A stretch of 45,822 nt of DNA, taken from the NCBI GenBank assembly GCA_963968595.1, contig CAXAHJ010000019.1, positions 1 to 45,822 on the forward strand, written 5' to 3'. The stretch's first letter is position 1; each line of letters begins with the position of its first letter. The position numbers were made by a program, and so were the translations under genes. The stretch comes from GCA-2730975 sp937893275 (lineage in GTDB: Bacteria > Verrucomicrobiota > Verrucomicrobiia > Opitutales > Seribacteraceae). The notes below the pieces were generated by a model. That model searched no databases. It saw only the letters and a program-made list of their open reading frames with translations, and was not told the DNA's origin. This document shows, piece after piece, positions 1-9,361 of the stretch.

Positions 1-2
1 AA

Positions 3-80
3 TGGTCGGGACGGAGAGATTCGAACTCTCGGCCTCCTGCTCCCAAAGCAGGCGCGCTAACCAGACTACGCTACGTCCCG
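3..80 (-). tRNA. tRNA-Pro (anticodon UGG)
   Basis: Read on the minus strand, this folds as a complete cloverleaf. The 7-bp acceptor stem is CGGGACG with CGTCCCG, the D arm is GCGT/GCGC, the anticodon stem is CCTGC/GCAGG with loop TTTGGGA, and the T arm is GAGAG-TTCGAAT-CTCTC. The anticodon TGG reads the proline codon CCA (and CCN by wobble). The discriminator base is A, and the 3' CCA is encoded in the DNA at positions 3-5. The gene is divergent from metH. Confidence 0.96.
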
Positions 81-187
81 ATGCAAAGAAGATTAAAATA
101 TAGATTTCGTGGAGACAAGCAAAGCAAATCCTGCCTTTTGTTGAAAATTTTAGGTTTTTCATTAAGATCCGCCTTTGGGTTTGCCTT

Positions 188-221
188 AACGCATCAACGC
201 ATCATGATATGTTGATGCGTT
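188..221. promoter_or_regulatory. Palindromic operator-like element directly upstream of metH
   Basis: A perfect 11-bp inverted repeat, AACGCATCAAC (188-198) and GTTGATGCGTT (211-221), ends four bases before the metH start. The half-site ACGCATCA is also repeated directly (189-196 and 197-204), so the right arm TGATGCGT can pair with either copy. A weak -35-like TTGCCT (181-186) and -10-like TGATAT (205-210) would put the element across the promoter spacer and -10 region. ATCAA/TTGAT half-sites recall operators of ArsR-type methionine-cycle repressors such as SahR, but that link is from memory and unverified. The same sequence could also act as an RNA hairpin blocking translation start. Confidence 0.6.
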
Positions 222-225
222 ATAA

Positions 226-3200
226 ATGATGAAGAATTTTGCTAAAGACAAGCCGACCGAAGCCGACCTTAGACAATTACTAGAGCAACGTATTGTCTAC
301 TTGGATGGTGCCATGGGTACCATGATCCAGCAACACAAGCTGGAAGAGGAGGACTTTCGCGGAGACTTGTTTAAGGCTCACGACAAAGAGCTGAAGGGCA
401 ACAATGATCTTCTCTGTCTCACGCGACCTGAAATAATAAAGGATATCCACAGTGCCTACTTTGAGGCTGGAAGCGACATGGTGGAGACCAACACCTTCAG
501 CGGAACCTCCATCGCAATGGCGGACTATTCTCTGGAGGGAATCGTTCATGACCTGAATGTCGAAGCGGCTCTGCTCGCCCGTGCTGCAGCAGACGAAGCA
601 ATGGAAAAGGATCCGAGTCGACCTCGTTTCGTGGCTGGAGCCATCGGTCCTACAAACCGAACTGCTTCACTATCTCCGGATGTCAACGACCCTTCCAAAA
701 GAAACGTAACCTTTGACGAACTCGTAACCGCTTACCGAAATCAAGCAAAGGCCTTAATCGAAGGCGGGGTCGACCTGCTTTTGCCCGAAACCACCTTCGA
801 CACTCTAAACCTGAAGGCCGCTCTGTTTGCCATCGAAGACTTATTTGATGAAATCGGGCAGCGCATTCCACTCATCTTGTCGGTAACGATAACGGATGCC
901 TCAGGTCGGACTCTATCCGGTCAGACAACCGAGGCCAGTTGGAATTCCATCTCTCATTCAAAACCGCTCTGCGTTGGTCTCAACTGCGCATTGGGTGCGG
1001 ACGCGATGCGTCCTTATCTCCAAGAGCTCTCCCGTAACGCCGAATGCCTCGTACACTGTTACCCGAACGCCGGACTGCCAAATCCACTAGCCCCTACGGG
1101 TTACGATGAAACCCCGGAAGACACCGCCAACTCCCTTTCCGTCTTTGCCAAAGAAGGTCTACTAAACATTGCGGGGGGGTGTTGCGGAACAACACCCGAA
1201 CACATCCACGCCATCGCGGAAAAACTTTCCGAGTACCCTCCTCGGCATGCGCCGGAAATCGAACCTGCCCTAAGGCTAAGCGGGCTCGAACCCTTTCATC
1301 TAAAGGGCAACGACGCCCCCTTTCTGATGATCGGCGAACGAACAAACGTCACGGGATCTCCCCGTTTTCGTAAGCTCATCGAAGCCGATGACTTCGACGC
1401 GGCTCTCGCTGTTGCCAAGCAACAAGTGGAAAACGGGGCCAACGTCATCGACGTTAACTTTGACGCCGCTCTACTGGACGGCGAAGCCTGTATGACTCGC
1501 TTTCTCAATCTAGTAGCGGGGGAACCGGACATTGTTCGAGTGCCAATAATGATAGACAGTTCGAAATGGTCTGTCATTGAGGCGGGACTTAAGGTCACTC
1601 AAGGAAAGTGCATCGTAAACTCGATCAGCTTAAAGGAAGGGGAAGATTCTTTTAGGAAACAAGCACGCCTTGCCCTTCGCTACGGTGCGTCAGTCGTGGT
1701 CATGGCTTTTGATGAAAACGGGCAAGCGGCCACTCTGGACGACAAAATCCGAATCTGCGAAAGGGCTTATAAAATACTAGTGGAGGAGGTCGGTTTCCCA
1801 CCGGAAGACATAATTTTCGACCCGAACGTCCTAACAGTCGCCACAGGTATATCCGAACACGACTCATACGGCATAGACTTTATCGAGGCAGTACGTGAAA
1901 TCAAGAAACGTTGCCCCCATGCTCGAACGAGCGGTGGAATAAGTAATGTCTCCTTTTCTTTTCGAGGAAACAATGCTGTCCGCGAGGCCATGCACACTGT
2001 GTTTCTTTACCATGCGCGCAAAGCGGGTTTGGACATGGGCATCGTCAATGCCGGCATGCTGGAAGTCTACGACGAAATTGAACCCGTATTGCGTGAAAGG
2101 GTTGAGGACGTCATATTAAACCGCAGGGCGGATGCATCAGATCAACTTTTAGAACATGCCGAAGAGGTAAAAGATCAAGCCTCGGGCAAGAAGTCTTCGG
2201 GTCCTGATCTTTCTTGGCGTGAATTATCCGTAACGGAGCGTCTTGCCCACGCCTTGGTTAAAGGCATCGGCGATTACGTCGAGGAAGACGCCGAAGAGGC
2301 CAGACAGCAACTAGGTCGACCCCTTGAGGTCATCGAGGGACCGCTAATGGATGGCATGAAGATTGTGGGCAATCTGTTTGGAGACGGTAAAATGTTCCTT
2401 CCGCAGGTAGTGAAAAGCGCACGAGTCATGAAGCGTGCAGTCACCTATCTGGAGCCGTTCATGGACGCCGAGAAACAAGCTGGCGCAAGCAGCAAACGGG
2501 GCACCATGATCATTGCCACCGTCAAGGGAGACGTCCACGACATCGGCAAAAACATAGTCGCCGTAGTGCTCGCATGCAACAACTGGGAAGTCGAAGATCT
2601 CGGAGTAATGGTTTCCTGCGAAAAGATTCTACAGGCGGCAAAGGATAGAAATGCCGACATTATCGGTTTAAGTGGCTTAATTACACCATCTCTTGACGAA
2701 ATGGCCAGCAATGCCGCCGAAATGAAACGGCAGGGTTTTGACATCCCCTTACTCATCGGAGGCGCCACTACAAGTAAAGCTCACACAGCAATAAAACTAG
2801 CACATCACTATGATCAACCTGTGGTTCAAGTCGCCGACGCCTCTCTAGTAGTCAATGTTTGTAATGAGTTGACTAATCCGGAAAAGAAGAAGGATTTTGT
2901 AGAATCGCTAAACAAGAGACAGGAAGAATTGCGAGAAAAGCATGCCACTGCAAACGGACCTAAACTACTTTCACTTGAAGTGGCCCGCAGCCGAAAATTC
3001 TCCACGGACTGGTCTTCCGAAAGAATCGAGGAACCAGGAGAGAATAGACTCGGAGTAAGTGTTTTCGAAGAGGTTTCACTTGAAACGGTCGTGGAATATT
3101 TCGATTGGTCTCCATTTTTCTGGTCATGGGAGCTAAAAGGCAAATTCCCCGATATTTTCCAAAAAGGGGATCTAGGCAAAGAAGCCCAATCACTTTATGA

Positions 3201-3942
3201 TGATGGCAGGAAAATCCTCGATCAAATCATTTCCGAAAAACGCTTTCAATGCCGAGCAACCATAGGTCTATGGCGTGCCAACTCCATTGGGGATGACGTC
3301 GAATTATATGATGGAGAGTCAGCGGGCAATACCCTTGCCACCTTTAGGTTCCTTCGCCGACAACAAGAAATCCTGAGCAAAAAGACCCAATACTGCTTGG
3401 CTGACTACATAGCCCCAAAGTCATCAGGCATTACGGACTACCTTGGAGGTTTCGCCGTGACAGCAGGATCCGGAGTAGAAACTTTTGCCAAAACCTTTCA
3501 AGATGCGGGAGACGACTACTCCTCAATCATCGTCAAGGCGCTCGGAGATCGTTTTGCGGAAGCGATGGCCGAATACATGCACCACAAGATTCGCTGTTGG
3601 TGGGGGTTTGGGGATAATGAAAATCTCGACAATGAAGATCGCATTGCGGAAAAATACCAAGGCATCCGTCCCGCCTCGGGCTACCCCTGCCAACCCGACC
3701 ACACCGAGAAAGACATGTTATGGAAGATTCTGGATGCGGAAAAATCGACTGGCGTTCAGTTGACGGAATCTCGGGCGATGAATCCGGGGGCCTCTGTTTG
3801 CGGTCTCTATTTCTCCAACCCTAAAGCAAATTATTTCAACTTGGGACGCATAAACCAAGATCAAGTGAAAGACTATGCCGCCCGTAAAGGTTGGACTGTA
3901 GCGGAAGCGGAAAAGTGGCTTAGGCCCAACCTTGCCACCTAA
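226..3942 (+). CDS. metH: Cobalamin-dependent methionine synthase MetH
   Basis: The enzyme transfers a methyl group from 5-methyltetrahydrofolate to homocysteine via methylcobalamin, in the cytoplasm. All four modules are present in 1238 residues, close to the usual 1220-1240. The homocysteine domain (about 15-335) has zinc cysteines C254 (GLNC) and C319/C320 (GGCCGTTPEH). The pterin-binding domain spans about 360-630. The cobalamin domain carries the lower-ligand H771 in GDVHDIGKN. The AdoMet reactivation domain (about 940-1225) has the RPASGYPCQPDHTEK motif at R1148. Two ATGs occur in tandem at 226 and 229; either may be the start, and no clear Shine-Dalgarno site is visible. The palindrome just upstream suggests control by methionine-cycle metabolites. 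The next gene on the strand, thrS, starts 88 bases downstream. Confidence 0.97.
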   Translation: MMKNFAKDKPTEADLRQLLEQRIVYLDGAMGTMIQQHKLEEEDFRGDLFKAHDKELKGNNDLLCLTRPEIIKDIHSAYFEAGSDMVETNTFSGTSIAMADYSLEGIVHDLNVEAALLARAAADEAMEKDPSRPRFVAGAIGPTNRTASLSPDVNDPSKRNVTFDELVTAYRNQAKALIEGGVDLLLPETTFDTLNLKAALFAIEDLFDEIGQRIPLILSVTITDASGRTLSGQTTEASWNSISHSKPLCVGLNCALGADAMRPYLQELSRNAECLVHCYPNAGLPNPLAPTGYDETPEDTANSLSVFAKEGLLNIAGGCCGTTPEHIHAIAEKLSEYPPRHAPEIEPALRLSGLEPFHLKGNDAPFLMIGERTNVTGSPRFRKLIEADDFDAALAVAKQQVENGANVIDVNFDAALLDGEACMTRFLNLVAGEPDIVRVPIMIDSSKWSVIEAGLKVTQGKCIVNSISLKEGEDSFRKQARLALRYGASVVVMAFDENGQAATLDDKIRICERAYKILVEEVGFPPEDIIFDPNVLTVATGISEHDSYGIDFIEAVREIKKRCPHARTSGGISNVSFSFRGNNAVREAMHTVFLYHARKAGLDMGIVNAGMLEVYDEIEPVLRERVEDVILNRRADASDQLLEHAEEVKDQASGKKSSGPDLSWRELSVTERLAHALVKGIGDYVEEDAEEARQQLGRPLEVIEGPLMDGMKIVGNLFGDGKMFLPQVVKSARVMKRAVTYLEPFMDAEKQAGASSKRGTMIIATVKGDVHDIGKNIVAVVLACNNWEVEDLGVMVSCEKILQAAKDRNADIIGLSGLITPSLDEMASNAAEMKRQGFDIPLLIGGATTSKAHTAIKLAHHYDQPVVQVADASLVVNVCNELTNPEKKKDFVESLNKRQEELREKHATANGPKLLSLEVARSRKFSTDWSSERIEEPGENRLGVSVFEEVSLETVVEYFDWSPFFWSWELKGKFPDIFQKGDLGKEAQSLYDDGRKILDQIISEKRFQCRATIGLWRANSIGDDVELYDGESAGNTLATFRFLRRQQEILSKKTQYCLADYIAPKSSGITDYLGGFAVTAGSGVETFAKTFQDAGDDYSSIIVKALGDRFAEAMAEYMHHKIRCWWGFGDNENLDNEDRIAEKYQGIRPASGYPCQPDHTEKDMLWKILDAEKSTGVQLTESRAMNPGASVCGLYFSNPKANYFNLGRINQDQVKDYAARKGWTVAEAEKWLRPNLAT

Positions 3943-4030
3943 AGGGATAAGGGAAGAGGTATTTGCTTTGGCGTTGCCGGTGTTGGCCCGCCTGCATTAA
4001 TTGGTGAACCCTGAAAAACCGTTAGTAACA

Positions 4031-5881
4031 ATGAAGCAAATGACTCCGATTGAGGAACTCCGCCACTCGGCATCTCACATTTTGGCGACGGCTGTGCTGC
4101 GTCTTTTCCCCGAGACCAAGCTGGATATAGGTCCGCCGACTAATACTGGTTTCTACTACGATTTTGATCTCGATCACAATTTCACTGCTCAGGATTTGGA
4201 ATCCATCGAATCCGAAATGAAAAAAGTAGTGAAAGAAAACCAGAAGTTCGTGCGAATGGAGGTACATCGGGACGAGGCCATAAAGCTGATCTCCGAGATG
4301 GGACAGGAGACCTACAAGCTAGGTCGACTACAGGATATCCCGCAGGGGGAAGACATTTCCTTTTACCGGAACGGGGAATTCCTAGACCTTTGCGCAGGGA
4401 GCCATGTCGGTTACACGAAAAAGCTTAAAGCCTTCAAACTTCTTAGCATAGCCGGTGCCTACCACCGAGGAGACGAAAAGAACAAGCAACTGCAAAGAAT
4501 TTATGGGACTGCCTTTCCCACCAAGGATGAATTAGCTCAATACCTTGAACGATTAGAGGAAGCTAAGAAGCGAGATCACCGACAACTCGGTCGCGAACTC
4601 GGGCTCTTTCACATCGACGAAATGGTAGGGCAAGGTTTGGTCCTCTGGAAACCCAAGGGTGCTATCATTCGACAAGAGCTGGAGAAGTTCATCTCCGAAG
4701 AACTAACCAAGCAAGGCTACTCGCAAGTATACACTCCACACATCGGCAAACTGGATCTATTCCGCACTTCGGGCCACTTCCCATACTATCGAGAATCGCA
4801 ATACCCGCCAATCGTTCATCGCGAATGCCTCGATGCTCTAGCTGAAGAAGGTTGTTCCTGCGCAGAACTCTCCAACAAGCTAGATCAAGGGAAAATCGAA
4901 GGGTATCTGCTCAAACCGATGAACTGTCCGATGCATATTCGCATCTTTCGCTCCGAACAGCACTCCTACCGCGATCTCCCGATTCGCCTCGCCGAGTTCG
5001 GTACAGTCTATCGCTGGGAGCAGTCAGGCGAACTCAACGGCATGACTCGTGTTCGCGGTTTCACTCAGGACGATGCCCACCTCTTTCTCCGAGAAGATCA
5101 ACTTCAGGATGAGATTCAAGGTTGTCTGGGATTGGTGAAACTAGTTTTCTCCATTCTGGGAATGAACGATTATCGAGTTCGCGTTAGTTTGCGTGATCCC
5201 GAATCCGACAAGTACGTTGGAGATCCCGCCGCATGGGACAAGGCGGAATCGGACCTTCGTGAAGCAGTCAAGGCCATGGGCGTAGATTACGTTGAGGAAC
5301 CAGGCGAGGCAGCGTTTTACGGTCCGAAGATCGACTTCATTGTCAAGGACGTCATCGGTCGTGAATGGCAACTCGGGACGGTGCAGGTAGACTACAACCT
5401 GCCCGAGCGCTTCGATCTCTCCTACGTGGGTTCCGACAACAAGGACCATCGTCCCGTCATGATTCATAGAGCCCCGTTCGGTTCCATGGAGCGCTTCTGC
5501 GGCGTTCTCATCGAGCACTTTGCGGGCAGCTTTCCGACTTGGCTTGCCCCCGAGCAAGTGCGTCTGCTCCCTATGAACGATGACCTGGTCCCGCAGGCTC
5601 AAGATATCCTTGAAAAGTTCAAATCAGCTGGACTCCGTGGAAGCGTGGATAAACATGCAGCGAAACTAGGAGCCAAGATTCGTAATGCCGAAAACGACAA
5701 AATCCCCCACATGCTGGTTCTCGGGAAACGCGAAGCTGAGGAAGGGAAAATCTCCGTCCGTTCACGAGCCAACCCCGAATTGGATGGTCCCATGACCGTA
5801 GACGAATGTCTGGCTAAACTCCTTGAGGAAGTAGAAACTAAGGCCCTTCCTAGGCCCAAAGTACAGAAAGCGAATGGCTGA
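4031..5881 (+). CDS. thrS: Threonyl-tRNA synthetase lacking the TGS domain
   Basis: ThrS charges tRNA-Thr with threonine. The protein begins directly in the editing domain (ELRHSASHILATAV; the HSASH and later CAGSH motifs are present), so the N-terminal TGS domain of about 60 residues found in E. coli ThrS is missing. The zinc ligands of the catalytic core are C299 (MNCPMH), H350 (QDDAHLF) and H479 (MIHRAPFGSMERF), spaced as in the family. A cysteine-containing insertion of about 30 residues, including EGCSCAELSNKLDQGKIEG, precedes the MNCP motif. The C-terminal anticodon-binding domain is complete. The start is uncertain: the frame is open to a TTG at 4001 and a GTG at 4004, but ATG 4031 or ATG 4040 fits the family boundary and no option has a good ribosome site. 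The 3' end overlaps yidD by 8 bases. Confidence 0.95.
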   Translation: MKQMTPIEELRHSASHILATAVLRLFPETKLDIGPPTNTGFYYDFDLDHNFTAQDLESIESEMKKVVKENQKFVRMEVHRDEAIKLISEMGQETYKLGRLQDIPQGEDISFYRNGEFLDLCAGSHVGYTKKLKAFKLLSIAGAYHRGDEKNKQLQRIYGTAFPTKDELAQYLERLEEAKKRDHRQLGRELGLFHIDEMVGQGLVLWKPKGAIIRQELEKFISEELTKQGYSQVYTPHIGKLDLFRTSGHFPYYRESQYPPIVHRECLDALAEEGCSCAELSNKLDQGKIEGYLLKPMNCPMHIRIFRSEQHSYRDLPIRLAEFGTVYRWEQSGELNGMTRVRGFTQDDAHLFLREDQLQDEIQGCLGLVKLVFSILGMNDYRVRVSLRDPESDKYVGDPAAWDKAESDLREAVKAMGVDYVEEPGEAAFYGPKIDFIVKDVIGREWQLGTVQVDYNLPERFDLSYVGSDNKDHRPVMIHRAPFGSMERFCGVLIEHFAGSFPTWLAPEQVRLLPMNDDLVPQAQDILEKFKSAGLRGSVDKHAAKLGAKIRNAENDKIPHMLVLGKREAEEGKISVRSRANPELDGPMTVDECLAKLLEEVETKALPRPKVQKANG

Positions 5882-6191
5882 GAACCGGCTCACGCCGAAA
5901 CGGTCACTCCTCAACATGGCCAACGCAATTGTCGCGTTTCCTATCGTAATTCTCGTGCATGTCTATCGTTTTTTCTCGCCTCTCAAAAAATATTTGCTCG
6001 GACCCACGGCGGGGTGCCGCTTTGCACCTACCTGCTCGGCTTATACACTGGAATGCCTACAACGATTCCCTCTCCCTATAGCTCTCTGGAAAAGCATCCG
6101 TCGAATAGCCAGATGCAACCCTCTTCACTCGGGAGGTTATGATCCAGTCCTCAGCGATGACGAGGATTGCCAGTCCCAAAAGAACAATTGA
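5874..6191 (+). CDS. yidD: YidD family membrane protein insertion factor
   Basis: A 105-residue protein with the YidD signature: a short hydrophobic, amphipathic N-terminal segment, then GCRFAPTCSAYTLECLQRF, followed by RIARCNPLHSGGYDPV. The family is a small inner-membrane-associated protein that assists YidC-dependent membrane protein insertion. In many bacteria yidD sits between rnpA and yidC; here it is uncoupled from them and overlaps the end of thrS by 8 bases (ATGGCTGA), suggesting translational coupling. The extra acidic C-terminal tail DDEDCQSQKNN is not part of the core domain. menF begins three bases after its stop. Confidence 0.93.
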   Translation: MAENRLTPKRSLLNMANAIVAFPIVILVHVYRFFSPLKKYLLGPTAGCRFAPTCSAYTLECLQRFPLPIALWKSIRRIARCNPLHSGGYDPVLSDDEDCQSQKNN

Positions 6192-6194
6192 CCT

Positions 6195-7622
6195 GTGCGC
6201 ATCATCCCCGTCGAAAACTTTCCCTCACGCGATGAAGCGGCACTTGTCGCATTTTTGGAGCGTTGCAAAAGTGAAGCCCGAATAAAAGGTTCTCCATATT
6301 TCGGTTCCATCACGGTCGAAACTAATTTCGTCGACCCACTTGCTATCCTCGAAACGATCAGTGAGGAGGGTAACCCCTTGTGGTACGTCGAGCGCCCATC
6401 CGAGGAATTCGCTCTATCGTGCGGAGAAGCAGTGGCATACCAAGAATTTTCGGGTCACGCTCGTTTTTCCGAGGCCCGTTGCTTCGCCGCCGAAGTGTTT
6501 TCACGAACCATTGCCACTGGCGACCTAGCGCCCGGTGGGGCCGGTCCCACGTTCGCCCTCGCCGCAACCTTCGAAGAAAACAATGACCTGCACGAAGACC
6601 ACCCTGCTCCGCTCGCCGTGTTCATGCCCCGCTGGCAAGTTCTTCGCAAAGGCGGTCGGCACTATGCAATCGCAAATGCAAAGATTGAACAAGACTCCAA
6701 CCTTCATGAGATTGCACAAGGCATTTGGGCCGCGCACGCAAAACTATCACACTTTCGCAACAAAAACGAAATTCCCAACTTCGTCCAACTCCCCCCGCCC
6801 ATTCTCTCACAACATCGAGAACAAAACGACTACGAGGAGATCGTGGCCAAAGCCCTTGATCTCCTTGACGCGGAAAGCTTCGACAAAATCGTGTTGTCGC
6901 GCAAAATCACTCTCGACTCGGATCGTTCTCTATCTCCTTTTGCCCTCGCACACCAACTCCGTGAACGTTTTCCGGACTGCCACACTTTTTGCCTCGGTGA
7001 CCGTCGACCGGGCATGCTGGTAGGAGCGACTCCCGAAAACCTCTTGCGCGTAGAAGGGGATCAAATCGAAACGGAAGCACTTGCCGGCACCACCGCCAGA
7101 GGTGGTAACGCAGGAACCGACGCTCAATTGGGCCAAGCCCTTCTCGATAGTGAAAAGGAAGGACGCGAACACCGATTGGTCGTCGAATCCATTAAACGTC
7201 GCCTGCAAGCACTCGGTCTAAGACATTGTGAAGAAGGTCGCCCTCGCCTTCTCCGCTTATCAAACCTCCAACACGTACGAACCCCTCTTCGGGCGAGCTT
7301 GTCAAAGAATCTGCATCCCCTCGACATTCTTGCGGAACTTCACCCCACTCCGGCCATAGGGGGAAGTCCTCGCGAATCGGCCTTGCCGCACTTGAGAGAA
7401 CTCGAAGGCTTTTCGAGAGATTGGTACAGTGGCGTGGCCGGATGGTTCGACCATGAGGGGGAAGGTGAATTCGTAGTGCCCCTTCGCTGCGGTCACCTTA
7501 ACGACAAACGAGTCGCTTTATACGCAGGATCAGGAATTGTAAAAGGTTCCGATCCCGTTAGCGAAAAGCTGGAAACCGACCTCAAGCTTGCCGCCATGCT
7601 TGAATCGCTTCAACGCACCTGA
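6195..7622 (+). CDS. menF: Isochorismate synthase MenF
   Basis: This is a chorismate-utilising enzyme of 475 residues. The C-terminal catalytic half carries KIVLSRKI (about 229), EALAGTTARGG (about 293), HPTPAIGGSPRE (about 384) and the terminal SRDWYSGVAGWFD/GEGEFVVPLRC region. These match isochorismate synthases rather than anthranilate synthase. The enzyme converts chorismate to isochorismate, the first committed step to menaquinone. The N-terminal half is variable, as usual. The start is a GTG three bases after the yidD stop. menD follows 14 bases downstream, which supports MenF over the siderophore-type EntC. The other men genes are not in the window. Confidence 0.93.
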   Translation: MRIIPVENFPSRDEAALVAFLERCKSEARIKGSPYFGSITVETNFVDPLAILETISEEGNPLWYVERPSEEFALSCGEAVAYQEFSGHARFSEARCFAAEVFSRTIATGDLAPGGAGPTFALAATFEENNDLHEDHPAPLAVFMPRWQVLRKGGRHYAIANAKIEQDSNLHEIAQGIWAAHAKLSHFRNKNEIPNFVQLPPPILSQHREQNDYEEIVAKALDLLDAESFDKIVLSRKITLDSDRSLSPFALAHQLRERFPDCHTFCLGDRRPGMLVGATPENLLRVEGDQIETEALAGTTARGGNAGTDAQLGQALLDSEKEGREHRLVVESIKRRLQALGLRHCEEGRPRLLRLSNLQHVRTPLRASLSKNLHPLDILAELHPTPAIGGSPRESALPHLRELEGFSRDWYSGVAGWFDHEGEGEFVVPLRCGHLNDKRVALYAGSGIVKGSDPVSEKLETDLKLAAMLESLQRT

Positions 7623-7636
7623 TACGAAATATTCCC

Positions 7637-9349
7637 ATGAACGAAGCGAGTTTAACCAACGCCCGGGCCACTCAAGCTTGGGGCACGACTTTGTCCCGCA
7701 CACTCTCGGCCATAGGCGTTCGATACGTGGTTTTTTCTCCCGGTTCGCGATCCACACCTTTGATTCTAGCTTGCGAAGCATGCAAGGGGTTAGAGACGCT
7801 TCCCATACTCGACGAGCGCTCCGCCGGTTTTTACGCAATCGGCCTAGCCAAGATGTCAAAGAAACCCGTTGCAGTCATCTGCACTTCGGGCACGGCTCCA
7901 GCTAACCTCTTGCCCGCTGCAGTCGAATCAAACATGTCTGGGATCCCTTTGCTTTTGCTAACGGCGGATAGACCACCCGAACTCCGAGACTGTCAAGCAG
8001 GTCAATCAATAGACCAAACGAAGCTTTTCGGAACTCAAGTCAGATGGTTTCATGAATTATCGTTACCTCGCTTCCATTTGGACGCTCTTTCCTACCTTAG
8101 ACAGACAATCGTACAAGCTGTCGGAACTGCAACCGGATCAAACCCCGGCCCCGTACATCTTAACTTCCCCTTTCGAGAACCCTTTTTTGTGGAAGAGGAA
8201 TGGGCGAATCCTCCGATGCCGGAAGATTTGGCATGGGATCACTTCCTTCATCAGGTTCGCCCTCCGGTTGCCACACGAACCCAACTTGCGGAAAATCTCT
8301 CGGCATTAAGACCCTTTCGCCGTTGGCTCGTATTGGCAGGTCAAACTTGCTTCAGAGATTCCGCCACAGCAGTAGCGGATAAATTGGGCGCACCCCTCTT
8401 GGCAGACGCCTTTTCATCAGTTCGAGAGGAAACTTGCAAGAAACGTGTCCTGCATTTTGAAAATCTACTGCGGGACGAGGCATTCAGAACCAAAGCTGCC
8501 CCCGACGCCGTCCTTAGTCTCGGTCCTCTTCCCACCAGCAAGACCTTACGATCGTGGTTGAACGAACTCGATTTACCCACTTGGGTGGTCGAACCTTCAG
8601 GTCGTAACGTAGACGGGTTGCACAGGCGAGCCGTTCCCCTTGACTGCGACTTCGAGGAACTGGCCGAGTCCTTGCCGAAGATCGAGACAGAAAACGGTTG
8701 GATCGAAAGATGGAGGGAAGCCGAGGCGGAAGTCGAAGCTAAGTTAAGCGAGGCTTTTGCTCAAATCACCAACCTATTCGAGGGGAAAGTCACCCATCTT
8801 TTATCCGAAATATTACCTGATGATTGCGACGTCGTGGTTGCGAACAGCATGCCGGCTCGGGACATCGAGTGGTTTTGGCAGGCGGGAAAAGGGAAAAGGC
8901 GACTGTGGGGAAACCGAGGTGCCAACGGGATCGACGGCACGCTTTCAACTGCCTTGGGCGTGGCTCATGCGTCTGGAAGTCCAACCTTCCTGCTAACGGG
9001 AGATCTTGCCTTCCTCCACGACGCCAACGGATTGCTAGCCAAAAATGTTTTCCACGGAAATCTTACCGTGGTAGTGGTCAACAATCATGGCGGAGGCATC
9101 TTCGGGAATCTGCCGATCGCGAATCTGCCACCTTTCGAAAAATGTTTCGCCACCCCGCAGGAGGTGAACATCGGCAACCTCTGCGAAGCTCATGGAATCA
9201 CACACGCCGAACCCGAGAATTGGACGACCTTCGAAGATTTGATTCGCGAACCTTTTGAACAGGGCATACGCGTCATCGAGGTCGTGACGGATCGAAAATC
9301 CGACGTCGAGACACGACAAAACCTTCTCTCGCTCGGTCCCTCGACCTGA
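7637..9349 (+). CDS. menD: SEPHCHC synthase MenD
   Basis: This thiamine-diphosphate enzyme of 570 residues adds succinic semialdehyde, derived from 2-oxoglutarate, to isochorismate, the second menaquinone step. The N-terminal pyrimidine-binding domain contains VVFSPGSRSTPLILAC and ICTSGTAPANLLPAA, including the catalytic glutamate region DERSAGFYAIGLA. The C-terminal pyrophosphate-binding domain carries the metal motif GDLAFLHDANGLL followed by VVVVNNHGGGIFGNLP, both typical of MenD. Length matches the family (about 550-600). It sits between menF and mutM in a tight plus-strand run and is probably cotranscribed from thrS or upstream. Confidence 0.95.
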   Translation: MNEASLTNARATQAWGTTLSRTLSAIGVRYVVFSPGSRSTPLILACEACKGLETLPILDERSAGFYAIGLAKMSKKPVAVICTSGTAPANLLPAAVESNMSGIPLLLLTADRPPELRDCQAGQSIDQTKLFGTQVRWFHELSLPRFHLDALSYLRQTIVQAVGTATGSNPGPVHLNFPFREPFFVEEEWANPPMPEDLAWDHFLHQVRPPVATRTQLAENLSALRPFRRWLVLAGQTCFRDSATAVADKLGAPLLADAFSSVREETCKKRVLHFENLLRDEAFRTKAAPDAVLSLGPLPTSKTLRSWLNELDLPTWVVEPSGRNVDGLHRRAVPLDCDFEELAESLPKIETENGWIERWREAEAEVEAKLSEAFAQITNLFEGKVTHLLSEILPDDCDVVVANSMPARDIEWFWQAGKGKRRLWGNRGANGIDGTLSTALGVAHASGSPTFLLTGDLAFLHDANGLLAKNVFHGNLTVVVVNNHGGGIFGNLPIANLPPFEKCFATPQEVNIGNLCEAHGITHAEPENWTTFEDLIREPFEQGIRVIEVVTDRKSDVETRQNLLSLGPST

Positions 9350-9361
9350 GACCAATTTTCC

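Noticed and set aside
81..225. SAM riboswitch or cobalamin riboswitch before metH
   Set aside because: The leader is only about 145 bases and lacks the conserved cores of both classes; only the palindrome stands out.
4001..4030. TTG 4001 or GTG 4004 as the thrS start
   Set aside because: The extra ten residues match no part of the family, no ribosome site supports them, and the ATG at 4031 sits at the expected domain edge. They cannot be fully excluded.
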